This document shows, piece by piece, positions 1 through 9,619 of a DNA stretch of 64,000 bases (position 1 is its first letter; each line of letters starts with the position of its first letter). The translations under genes were made by a program, and so were the position numbers. Under the pieces are notes generated by a model that was given only the letters and a program-made list of their open reading frames with translations, made no database searches and was not told the origin of the DNA. This stretch comes from Diogma glabrata (taxonomy: Eukaryota > Arthropoda > Insecta > Diptera > Cylindrotomidae), in assembly GCA_963693315.1 (NCBI GenBank), contig OY856186.1, positions 84,842,759-84,906,758 of the forward strand, given 5' to 3'.

Positions 1-743
1 GCCGGGACAAAAAATATTAAATTCTCGGGATCCCGGGAAATCCCGGGAAACGCTAAAAAGCTAGATTTTTCTAATTGGGTGGTAGAAAATGTGTAAAATT
101 AAAACAGCACAAAAAATGCGCTATTGATTTTTAAATTTCCATTATTTTTAATTATAAAAATTTCAAAAATGAAATAAAAGAGAATACATAAAAACAAAAC
201 AGAAATAAATTCATAATACTAATTTTTAAACAATTTTTCAAAAAACTAGGTTGTCAATGGCGCCATCACTCAATTTTGTCCGAATTTTCGTGACGAAACG
301 TCCATTCAACCATCCATTGAACCATCCGTCCAAGAGAACCATTAATCATAAATTAAGAGAAATGAAGCGCAAGTTTTAGGTAGATTTCTCAGAAAAATCT
401 ACCTATTTTAAGTTTGATTGGTTCTAATTTGTTGTGTTTATAATTTATATGTGTCAAAAAAACTATACAAAAAAAAACATGATAATATCATAATATATGT
501 GTCAAAAAAAACATTTTCCTAATTTTGAACGAAATTAATTACTACAGAGGGAAAAGAATTAGAAACTACTCGATTTTCGAGTGAGAAAACTTTTAATATC
601 TTTGAAAAAAGTACAAAAAAATGTTAATAAAAATTAGTGGGATACCCGGGATCTCGGGATGAAATCCCGGGAAAACGGGATGAAAATTTACCCCCGGCAT
701 CTCGTGGAAAACGGGACCCCGGGATCCCGTTTGAGAAACCCTA
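1..743. mobile_element. hAT-like DNA transposon end (non-autonomous, partial)
   Basis: Seen: the right end, read on the minus strand, starts TAGGGTTTCTCAAACGGGAT and runs into a cluster of CCCGGGAT/TCCCGGGA motifs at about 640-730. A matching cluster lies at 1-55, and the stretch between is AT-rich with no long reading frame. Known: many hAT terminal inverted repeats start with a C/TAGGG..TCTCAAAC-type motif. Inferred: a short non-autonomous hAT derivative whose left tip lies outside the window. No transposase is visible, and the target duplication cannot be checked because the other end is missing. Confidence 0.45.
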
Positions 744-767
744 ATATATACTAATAAATAAAACCCT

Positions 768-1396
768 GTGCGTTTGTACTCCATGGAGGGGCGGTACAAA
801 ACAACATCTGTTCTTCATGTTAGAAGCGTTCAAAAATCTTAGTCTTTTCCGCTAGGTGGCAGACTATAATAAAAGCTTAGAGTAGAGAGCAAACCCCGTT
901 ACCAACCACCCATGAGTGGTGAAAAAGGATCGAAGGTTATGGTGCAGGAAATCAGAAACCTAGTACCGGCGGATAGAGGAAGTGCATAAGCAAGCGCCCA
1001 GCTTCTTAAGATTATCATCAGAAAACTAGAAGTTAGAATTAATTGATAAATTACCTTAAAGTAGATTTGGTTTACTTTGTTTGCATTTAAAACTTTACAT
1101 TTGATTTGTAATTGTAGCAATCACAAAACATAAAAATATTGTTAACTGCTTTGTTTTTTGCAAATATAGAAAGTTCCACTGCAAAAATTGTAATAAAAAT
1201 GTATATGTATTGGCGATTATTAAATTCCATTTATTTAAAACTTAAAACTCCGAGAATTTAATGTTTAAAAATCATAATAACAATTAAAACCTTCAATTAT
1301 ACAAAGTTTGTGAAGATATTGATTTTTCTCATATTTGAAATTCGTTCTGTGATTTGGAACAAATTTTCTAAGAAACTATGTTCACCAAAAGATTCA
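768..1396 (+). repeat. Putative 5' LTR of a decayed BEL/Pao element
   Basis: The segment ends in CA at 1395-1396, one base before a perfect tRNA-Tyr primer binding site, so its right boundary is well placed. The left boundary is a guess: 768 is the first TG dinucleotide after the hAT end. No second copy was found downstream, so the 3' LTR is lost or lies outside the window. Confidence 0.4.
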
Positions 1397-1397
1397 T

Positions 1398-1415
1398 TGG
1401 TCCTTCGAGCCGGAT
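1398..1415 (+). promoter_or_regulatory. Primer binding site, tRNA-Tyr type
   Basis: The sequence TGGTCCTTCGAGCCGGAT is the exact complement of the 3' end of eukaryotic tRNA-Tyr, including CCA. It marks the start of minus-strand DNA synthesis and fixes the 5' LTR boundary of the BEL/Pao wreck that follows. Confidence 0.7.
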
Positions 1416-1495
1416 ATTGAAAAACAAAATACTGCCAATTTTGAATTTCCACTAAAAAATTTTGATTTGGGGATTATAAAACAAGATGTCTACCA

Positions 1496-2640
1496 CACGA
1501 GCGTTAAAACGTATTGTGTCTAGATTCGGGGAAATTGAAACAATTGCAGCACTGTTCCATGAAGATACAACTTTAGAAATTGTGGATACTACCTTTTAAT
1601 TGCTTGAAGATGGATGGAAAGAGTATTACTGCGTAGAGAGTCAGATGATATAAACAGACTCTGAATTTAGTAGAAGATTTATACTTTCAAATAAAAAGAG
1701 CATTAGTGCAAGCAAAAAAAGAACTTGGAGTCAAAGTATCGGACCATAGTAACGAAATGTTTCGATGTTTGAATTATTGGCGAACCAGCAGTCTTTTTTA
1801 CACGAAGTTTTGGTTTTATATTAATATCGGAATTTATATCTTTCAAACATTTGTTTGAAGCCTCAGTCGATAGCAATGTTAAAATATTAAGGGTCCATAA
1901 ATTTCAATATTTCAAAGGCCTGTTGAAAGATGATGAAGCCGTGTAAGTTCTGCATATCGAAGTAACAGATGCAAATTATATAGAAGCATGCGAGAAAATA
2001 AAAGCAAGGTATGACAATAATAAGCTTGTTATTTCTTCTCTAATTAAACACTTTATGGATCAATCAGTGATTACAAAGGTTTCAGCTAAAGCAGTTCACC
2101 AAATGGCAGACAAATCCAATGAAGATCTGAGGGGTTTAAGGATGTTAGGTGCAGAAGCAGAGAAAAGAGATACATGGCTAATTCTACAGATACCCTATGA
2201 TAAATGAATTTTACGTAGACGATTTCATCTCAGGTGGTGATACAGTTGAAGAAGTTCAAAAACTTAAAAAGAAAATATCTCGAGTATTGCAGACTGGCGG
2301 TTTTAATTTGAGAAAGTTTAAATCAAATGCATCTGAACTAATGGCAAAATAAGAAACAAATCGAATTTCAACATTTCAGAGTTAATCGGAAACAACGATT
2401 CTGAGTCTTCAATGGAATTCCAGAGAAGGTTTTTTTTCATATAAATTAGCTTTAAACGACAGCAAAAAGAAAACAAAATGGCAAAGCATATTAGAATACT
2501 CTAGAGCTTTTGAGCCACTTGAATGGTTCTCCATCTATTATCCAAATGCATCAAGCGACTGCAATCCATCAGGAGATACCCCAACTCCAAATTCCTCAAT
2601 AGAGTTAGTTGTCACGTACTGAAACCAAATTAAAACAAAT
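1496..2640 (+). pseudogene. BEL/Pao gag-pol remnant
   Basis: Translation from the ATG at 1496 gives a Pao-type Gag start (MSTTRALKRIVSRFGEIE) that stops after about 35 codons. Further Gag-like sequence, including IEACEKIKARYDNNKLVISS, reads at about 1970-2150. It then jumps to the reverse transcriptase catalytic region with NEFYVDDFISGG at about 2205-2245, and to a region near the RT/RNase H junction at about 2500-2560. Protease and most of the RT are missing, and several stops and frameshifts interrupt the rest. BEL/Pao elements encode Gag, aspartic protease, RT, RNase H and integrase in one polyprotein, and this copy has lost most of that. The tRNA-Tyr primer site upstream supports the assignment. 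It is dead. Confidence 0.8.
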
Positions 2641-3064
2641 AACTTGTTAAACAAAATCTGTTCCCACTTAGTAAGAAGACATCAAGACCAAGATATGCCA
2701 ATCCATCAGGACCAAGACCAAGACCAAGAAAATGTCTTTTTTCAAAAAAAAATCGTTTTATAAAAAATGTAAAATGTAAAAATGCATTCGAAATTTTCAC
2801 AAAAAGTTATTTCGAATTATCACCTCGATTATACTGACTTCACCACCCACTTCTATTAAAAAATGGGATCGGAAAATGGTTTATAACTATCAAAAACACT
2901 GATAGTCAAATATCTAATGTTTGCATCTATGCCTAAATGATGCAAACACTATGTCAGAATTTTTTTCTTCTTACAATTTGAAAGAAATATAATCATAAAA
3001 CACTTAACCTTTGTACGTACATAACGTTTGTTTTTTTTTGCAATATTACGTTGTGTCAATTTAA
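2641..3064. other. AT-rich spacer, no gene
   Basis: No coding signal. A short purine-rich run with repeated CAAGAC motifs lies at about 2685-2730. It may be the tail of the BEL/Pao wreck. Nothing else is recognisable up to the fold-back element. Confidence 0.5.
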
Positions 3065-3528
3065 AATTACTTCGGTCTGAAAGACCTAAGTATTACATTC
3101 ATGAGCTCAAAGTCAAATTCTTACCCCCACTTTTTTTGACATTTCTCGACGTTTTAGGACCTCCTGATTCTAAAAAAGCAAAAAATAAATGTATGTCTGT
3201 CTGCCGGCCGTCCGGACGTCTGGCCGTCCGGCCGCCGTCATTACCTACGCTGCAGGGAAAACCGCAGGAGGGATTTCAAAAACTTTTTTTTCTAAAAATA
3301 GGTTTACTCAAGGTACAGGTCGGATAGGTACAGGTCGGAAGGTACATACGCTGTGTTCGATAACTGTACCGGAAGTGTGTCAAAAAAATCATTATGTGTG
3401 TCAAAAATAGCAAATTTTCATATTTTTGGCTTAAAAACGTTCGTTTTAAGTGATTACGAGTAGAAACATTAAATTTGGAGAGATCTTGATGGTAGGGATT
3501 GGTATGTGAGATCAAAAACTAGATTATT

Positions 3529-3900
3529 GCATTATAAGTTTGTCAAAAAAATGTTGTCAAGTGTGTCAAAAGAGAGATTTTTATTTATTTTTTTACCTAA
3601 TTTTTTGGAAAAAAAATAAAGTTAATTGTTTGTTTGAAATGAGATTTTATTATTATTATTGAGAATTATGGCATTATAAGTTTGTCAAAAAAATGTTGTC
3701 AAGTGTGTCAAAAGAGAGACTTTTATTTATTTTTACCCAATTTTTTGGAAAAAATAAAATTGTTTGTTTAAATGAAATTTTATTATTATTATTGAGAATT
3801 ATAACATTATAAGTTTGTCAAAAAAATGTTGTCAAGTGTGTCAAAAAATGATTTCATTTATTTTTTAGCCAATTTTTTGGAAAAAAAATATGGCTGTTTT
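3529..3900. repeat. About 135-bp tandem repeat, three copies
   Basis: The motif CATTATAAGTTTGTCAAAAA recurs near 3530, 3672 and 3805 (periods of about 142 and 133), each copy ending in a run of TTATTATTATT. The mirror arm at about 6490-6536 holds only one copy, so the array expanded on the left arm or contracted on the right. Confidence 0.8.
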
Positions 3901-4680
3901 TAGACGTAAATGTAATTGAAAATGAAATTGAGCATGGAAATTTTTGAATTTGTTATAGTTTTTGAAATATTTTTGGAATTTTGAAAAAGTTTGTATTTTT
4001 GATTTTGTAATAATTTTTGCAATATTTTTAGAATTTCGGAAAAAGTTTTAATTTTTTGATTTCGTAAGAATTTTTGGAACATTTTTAGAATTTTGAAAAA
4101 TTTTTAATTTTTGATTTTATTATAATTTTTGGAATTTTGAAAAAATTTTCAATTTTTGATTTTGTAATAATTTTTGCAATATTTTTAGAATTTTGGAAAA
4201 AGTTTGAATATTTAAGAATTTTTGGATTATTATTGGAATTTAGAAAAAGTTTCAATACATGATTTCATTCTGATTTTTGGAATTTTGAAAAAGGTTTCAA
4301 TTTTTGATTTTGTTATAATTTTTGCAATATTTTTAGAATTTTGAAAAAAATAAAATTTTTAACTTTATATATATATATTTAGAAATTTGAAAAATGTTTC
4401 ATTTTTTGATTTTGTAAGAATTTTTGGAATATTTTTAGAATTTTGAAAAATTTTAAATTTTTGATTTTATTATAATTTTGAAAAAAGTTTGAATTTTTGA
4501 TTTTGTAATAATTTTTGCAATATGTTAAGAATTTTGGAAAAGCTTGAATTTTTAAGAATTTTCGGAAATTATCGGAATTTAGAAAAAGTTTAAAAATTTG
4601 ATTTCATTCTAGTTTTTGGAATATTTTTGAAAAAGTTTGATTTTATTTAATGTAACAATATTTTTGGAATTTTGATTATA
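3901..4680. repeat. Degenerate AT-rich array, left arm
   Basis: Many loosely repeated units combine GATTTTGTAATAATTTTTG and ATTTTTAGAATTTTGAAAA, about 60-130 bp apart. The reverse complement of the same array fills about 5640-6480 and is the matching part of the right arm. Open frames across it are compositional only. Confidence 0.75.
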
Positions 4681-4759
4681 ATTATCCGGCAACGTATTGA
4701 TATTTCGTGTTAGTTTTGTAATAAATTTTTAAACAGATATAAAAAATACTTGTACTTTA

Positions 4760-5560
4760 ACAAGGAGTTATGTTTGATATACATCGCTGCCCAAAACTAA
4801 AAACCATGTCCTCGTGAAAGTTTTTTGCCGAAAACTATATCAAAATCCTTTACCCAGACCGAAGTCTTGATATCTCAGAGATGTGAGATTACAGCCCCTC
4901 CATATTTTATTTTTTTACTTTCTGGTTCGTTGCAAAAAAAGTGTATTTTATTAAAAAAAATTTTTATTGTTAAATAAACCTTTTTAAATATTTACATACA
5001 GCCTCTTATCAGTGATATGAGGATACAGGTGTGTTTGCAGAGTTGTTGAGTCTAAAACTATTTTATATTATATTAAAATCTTCTATAATGATCGTTTTTT
5101 TATTATTTAATTGATAAGGTAAAGGTAAGTAATTTAATTAGCCGAGGTACAGGACGTCAAATCGCTCCATATCTGATACCTAAAACTTGCGACTCTGCTA
5201 AAATTTGCAAAAGTGCCGAAAAGTTACGTAATACAAGTGCATGATCATTTAGTGGTCAATCAGACTTGATGTCAATTGTCACTCGGCTTGCTGGGTTTAA
5301 TCTGTCGATACTAACCATTTTAATTTTAATAACAAAAATATGGAGGGGCTGAAATCTAAAGGCTCTGAGATATCAAGACTTCGGTCTGGGTTAAGGATTT
5401 TGATATAGTTTTCGGCAAAAAACTTTTATGAGGACATGGTTTTTAGTTTTGGGCAGCGCTGTATATCAAACATAACTTTTTGTTAAAGTACATGTATTTT
5501 TTATCTCTGTTAAGATATGTTTTACATAACTAACACGAAACATCAATACGTTGTTGGAAA
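4760..5560. repeat. Inner arms and loop of the large fold-back element
   Basis: About 4775-4910 (GCCCAAAACTAAAAACCATG through CAGCCCCTCCATATTTT) is repeated in reverse complement at about 5338-5465. The roughly 370 bp between them is the single-copy loop. It contains no gene that I can see. Confidence 0.75.
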
Positions 5561-5639
5561 ATTGTAACAGATCATATATTAACATAATTTAGTGAAAAGA
5601 TTATACAATCAACAAACTACTCAAAAACCTCTCCATTTA

Positions 5640-6480
5640 GCGTTTCGAGAAAATATTTCAAAATCACAAATTCATATTTCTTTCAAAATTCCAAAAATAT
5701 TGTAAAATAAAAAATCCAAACTTTTTTCAAACAAAATTCTAAAAATATTTCAAAAATTTTTACAAAATCACAGATTAAAACTATTTTCAAAAATTCTAAA
5801 AATATTGCAAAAATTATAACAAAATCAAAAATTGTAAATTTTTCCAAAATTATAAAAATTATAATAAAATCAAAAATATAAAATTTTTCAAAGATCTAAA
5901 CATATTCCAAAAATTCTTACAAAATCAAAAATTAAAACTTTTTCAAAATTCCAAAAATATTTCAAAAACTATAACAAATTCAAAAATGTCCATGTCCAAT
6001 TTCATTTTCAATTACATTTTCAGCAAACTATTCAAAAACCTGCCATTTATCGATTCGAGAAAATATCACAAAATCACAAATTCATATTTCTTTCAAAGTT
6101 CTTAAAATATTGTTAAAAATTATAATAAAATCAAACTATTTTCAAAATTCTAAAAATATTCCAAAAAGTATAACAAAATCAAAAATTGAAAATTTTTTCA
6201 AAATTCCAAAAATTTTAATAAAATCAAAAATTCTAAATTTTTCAAATTCTAAAAATATTCCAAAAATTTTTACAAAATCAGAAATTAAAACTTTTTCCAA
6301 AATTCTAAAAATATTGCAAAAATTATTACAAAATCAAAAATACAAACATTTTTCAAAATTCCAAAAATATTTCAAAAACTATAACAAATTCAAAAATTTC
6401 CATGTTCAATTTCATTTTCAATTATATTTACGTCCAAAAAACAGCCACATTTTTTTTTCCCAAAAATTGCCTAAAAAAAT
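5640..6480. repeat. Degenerate AT-rich array, right arm
   Basis: Reverse-complement counterpart of the 3901-4680 array, with repeated AAAATTCCAAAAATATT and AATTATAACAAAATCAAAAA motifs. It continues into one copy of the 135 bp unit and is then cut by the LTR element at 6537. Confidence 0.75.
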
Positions 6481-6536
6481 AAATGAAATCATTTTTTGAC
6501 ACACTTGACATTATTTTTTTGACAAACTTATAATAT

Positions 6537-7218
6537 TGTTACGTTTTTCCAACCTTACTTCGAATTGGCCTTATTCTCAATTCGATAAACGTAATCCCCA
6601 ATATCTTCCTGAGTTCGATCACTGATTAGTAAGCACAAACACCAGGTTTTAATAAGTATTCAACACCTTAATTGTTCCACAACAATAGGAAAACAATACA
6701 GCGAACAATATTCCTGACTAGAATATTCTTTCAACAGCTTCAGAACTCCAACGGTTTATTGTAGAAATTTCCAGTTCACACGTTGAAAATAATACACAAA
6801 ATATTTCTTCTCAATAACACTTGAAACTTTATTTACAAAAACTTATTTTAAATATCACTTTTATAATTTTCACTTTACTATCGCAGGTTTAAAATACAAC
6901 TAATTTTACATTTAATTTCACTTTACTGTCGCAGGTCTAAAATAAACTAATTAAAAACTACAAGAAATAATTTTCTTATATACCTTCTGCAATACTTCTA
7001 GATAATTCGACATCACTTTCCAGAAACCTTGAGAAAATATTAGAATATTCGATTATTTTACGTTATGTTGATTTGATTCATAAAATCGTTTATGTTGACC
7101 CTATTTCTAAGAAGAGACAACAACAACAATATTCATTTCATTAATCTGTGTAGTATTTTGTTGATTTGATTTTCCTAGAAGTGACCGTAATCGTCTAGAT
7201 TTTTCTGTACTCGTAACA
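6537..7218 (-). repeat. 3' LTR of the SAP-Gag element (682 bp)
   Basis: Direct repeat of 9620-10064 plus 12115-12351. It begins TGTTACGTTTTTCC and ends CTGTACTCGTAACA on the plus strand. The only difference I noticed is A versus G in the TTTTC[A/G]CTTTACTATCG segment (near 6870 and 9955). Confidence 0.92.
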
Positions 7219-7230
7219 TTACCCTCCACT
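7219..7230 (-). promoter_or_regulatory. Polypurine tract
   Basis: Read on the minus strand, AGTGGAGGGTAA directly precedes the 3' LTR (TGTTACG..), where plus-strand DNA priming is expected. The TAA of this tract is also the stop codon of the Gag-protease ORF. The second SAP-Gag element has the related AATGGAGGGCAA at the same place. Confidence 0.7.
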
Positions 7231-9585
7231 TAAACCTGTTCGTCCCGAACAGGATCTAGCTCTCTCCTCCAATTGTTGAATCCAAACATTTTTTTTTCTT
7301 TTCCTATTTCCCAGGCTGTTTAGAATTACTTCCGGTTCCTTTGTAAGTACTGGGCCATTACTTTGTTTTATGTCAGCCCACCGTGATGAGTAGGGATTCT
7401 CATTATTTCTAAAGTGCTTCTTATCATTTCCCTTTGGGAGTTTCACAATGCCATGTCTCCGAACCATTCTCATTTTCAGCTGCGATTCATCCCCGTTTGC
7501 AGCTATTTGAACCACCTCTTTTACATCGCTCACCTCGTTATGGACTTGGACCTGTTTCCTTTTTAACTTATGGCGTTTGTTTAAACGTCTGCGTCGGTTG
7601 ACGTTTCTCTCCCTCATCTGTATGGATGGTGCTGGATTTTCTTCTGCACTGCCTAGTTCCTCATCGCTGCCAATATTTGTTGACTCTGCCTCATTCACAA
7701 GTAGTGGCATCTCAACATTATTAACCTTTAGGATTCCACATCCAAAATCGAAGACTAATCCCTTCGCCTTCATGAAGTCCATCCCCAAAATGACTTCATC
7801 CATAATGTCTGCCACTAGCACCTCTTGTTGATAGCAGTTATTTCCCAATTTTATTTCAGCGATTCTTTTACCTACTATTTCAGCGCATTCTCCAGTTACT
7901 GTTTGGAGTTTCAATCCATCTGATGGTTCCAAAACACCGTCAATTAAACCTTTGCGAACGAATGTTCGAGCTGAACCTGTATCCAGTGTCATGAAGCAAC
8001 CTTTACCTTCAAGTTGTCCGTTGATACCCAAGCTTTCACCATTTACCGCAATTCTTGAAATTGGAATGTAGGCTGCATTCTCCTCACTTTTTGGTTTTAC
8101 AGTTGCACCTTCAACAGACTTCCGTTGAATAGGCGACGAAGATCTATCACGCTTCCTGTTCCAGCAGTCCTGTGAGATATGGCCCGATTTCCTACATATA
8201 CAGCACAGGAGTTTTCTACTGCTGTTCCTGAACCCTACGTGCTCCATTTCTTCGGCTCCTCTGTTCTTCACAGAAGACGACAATCTGTCTGCTTCCCCGT
8301 TTTTCTTGCACTCCCGTGCCATGTGACCCTCTTCGTCACATACCCAGCATCTGATGTCGCTTCTATCTCTGTGTGCCAAAACTTCCCCTTTGATGTTCTC
8401 CTCCACATTCCTTTTTCTGCATCCACCAGATGGCATACACATCCTCTGTACCATCTCATATTGCATTGCGTATGCGACAGTTTCATGGAACGTCGCCTTA
8501 GGTGTAGTCATTACTTTGATCCTGGTTTCTGATTCTCGGATACCATCAATGAAGGCCTCGATCTTCATCTTCTCCATAAAATATGGTGGAGTGTTCGCGT
8601 GTGCCAAATGAACAAGGCATTCCACTGCTGAGGAATAGTCCTGCATACTTTCTCCATTCCGCTGCAAGCGACCTTTTAACTCAATTCTGTATAACTCCTT
8701 TTTATGGTCGCTGCCACATTTACGTTCCAACGCATTCATCACCTCAGCATAACTTTTGCGATCGTTTTCTGGTACTGCCTGTAATGCTTTAGCTGCTTCC
8801 CCTTTAAGTGCAACTATCAATGCAGCAAGACGGTTTTCAGCGTTCCAAATATTTTGATCTGCTGCAGTCTCGAACTGGAACTTGAAAATACCGAAGGATG
8901 TTGTTCCATCGTTCGATGGTGGTTTTAGTTTGATATTTGCTATTTGCGTTTCAACATCCTGCAGCCGTTTCTCGAAATCATCTACTTTTGCAAGTACCTT
9001 TTTGTTTTCATCAAGCACTTTCTGCTCAAGCTCTTTCACCTCTTGATGAACTCTGCCTACCTCCTCCCGTAACGTAGTAGATATTTCGAGAAGTTTCTCG
9101 TCCATTATTTGCTTGACGTTCAAACTGATTTCTTCCTTGGTTGTAGCCATGTTATTGTTTACTATTTCCAGCTGTTGATTGATGTTGAGACTTTGCTGAT
9201 CAAATTTTTGATTCAACTCGTCTTTGTTAGCAGCTATGCTTGAGTTTACGACATCCAATTTCTGATTCATATTGGTATTTACGGCAGCCAATTGCTGATT
9301 CATATTCAAATTTATTTGTTGCATCATAGCCATTAACTGTGAAAAATCACTATTTGCAGGTGGCAATGAAAATGTTGTTTCCGCAACAAAACTTTTGTCC
9401 TCATCAACTGAATCAGTATTTGTTGTAACAATTCCAAACTGGTAACTTTCCACGTCCATTCCATTGGCTTCCATACCTTGTCGAAGCCGTAGAATTAATT
9501 CAGTTTTGTTTCCACTTGTTGACAATCCACGTTGTTCTAGTTCTTTCTTTAACTCAAGAACCTTCAAATCACTTAATAAAACCAT
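7219..9585 (-). CDS. SAP-Gag-protease polyprotein, intact
   Basis: 788 residues, with the start ATG about 35 bp inside the 5' LTR boundary. Order of parts: SAP-like DNA-binding motif (about 4-40, LKKELEQRGLSTSGNKTELI); long coiled coil with repeated NxNQQL/NNxM segments (about 75-215); Ty3-type capsid (about 225-385, including IVALKGEAAKALQ); two CCHC zinc knuckles (CWVCDEEGHMAREC about 413, CCICRKSGHISQDC about 461); and retropepsin with DTGS at 535-538 and the later ILGMDF about 597. A basic tail of about 150 residues has no recognised domain. Known: Gag builds the particle and binds RNA, and the protease cleaves it. RT, RNase H and integrase are absent. The last codons run through a segment that in another frame reads PVRDEQV-stop. 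The second element has VRDEQN-stop at the same position before its polypurine tract, so the tail looks like a deletion junction into the old pol end. Confidence 0.88.
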   Translation of the reverse strand: MVLLSDLKVLELKKELEQRGLSTSGNKTELILRLRQGMEANGMDVESYQFGIVTTNTDSVDEDKSFVAETTFSLPPANSDFSQLMAMMQQINLNMNQQLAAVNTNMNQKLDVVNSSIAANKDELNQKFDQQSLNINQQLEIVNNNMATTKEEISLNVKQIMDEKLLEISTTLREEVGRVHQEVKELEQKVLDENKKVLAKVDDFEKRLQDVETQIANIKLKPPSNDGTTSFGIFKFQFETAADQNIWNAENRLAALIVALKGEAAKALQAVPENDRKSYAEVMNALERKCGSDHKKELYRIELKGRLQRNGESMQDYSSAVECLVHLAHANTPPYFMEKMKIEAFIDGIRESETRIKVMTTPKATFHETVAYAMQYEMVQRMCMPSGGCRKRNVEENIKGEVLAHRDRSDIRCWVCDEEGHMARECKKNGEADRLSSSVKNRGAEEMEHVGFRNSSRKLLCCICRKSGHISQDCWNRKRDRSSSPIQRKSVEGATVKPKSEENAAYIPISRIAVNGESLGINGQLEGKGCFMTLDTGSARTFVRKGLIDGVLEPSDGLKLQTVTGECAEIVGKRIAEIKLGNNCYQQEVLVADIMDEVILGMDFMKAKGLVFDFGCGILKVNNVEMPLLVNEAESTNIGSDEELGSAEENPAPSIQMRERNVNRRRRLNKRHKLKRKQVQVHNEVSDVKEVVQIAANGDESQLKMRMVRRHGIVKLPKGNDKKHFRNNENPYSSRWADIKQSNGPVLTKEPEVILNSLGNRKRKKNVWIQQLEERARSCSGRTGLSGG

Positions 9586-9600
9586 TATTAACAGCTAACT

Positions 9601-9618
9601 AATCCGCCGATGTCACCA
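9601..9618 (-). promoter_or_regulatory. Primer binding site, tRNA not assigned
   Basis: One base after the 5' LTR the minus strand reads TGGTGACATCGGCGGATT, which has the expected TGG start and position of a primer site. I could not match it confidently to a tRNA 3' end. Compared with the tRNA-Leu-type site of the related element at 57.4 kb it is one base shorter and diverged. Confidence 0.6.
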
Positions 9619-9619
9619 A

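Noticed and set aside
3529..3900. CRISPR array
   Set aside because: Units of 133-142 bp are whole repeats without unique spacers, in a eukaryotic transposon arm.
8179..8792. Plus-strand frames of 70-117 codons within 7.5-8.8 kb
   Set aside because: They are antisense shadows of the intact SAP-Gag-protease gene.
9601..9618. Assigning the SAP-Gag-protease primer site to tRNA-Leu or tRNA-Ser
   Set aside because: The bases do not match either 3' end over the needed length, so the tRNA is left open.
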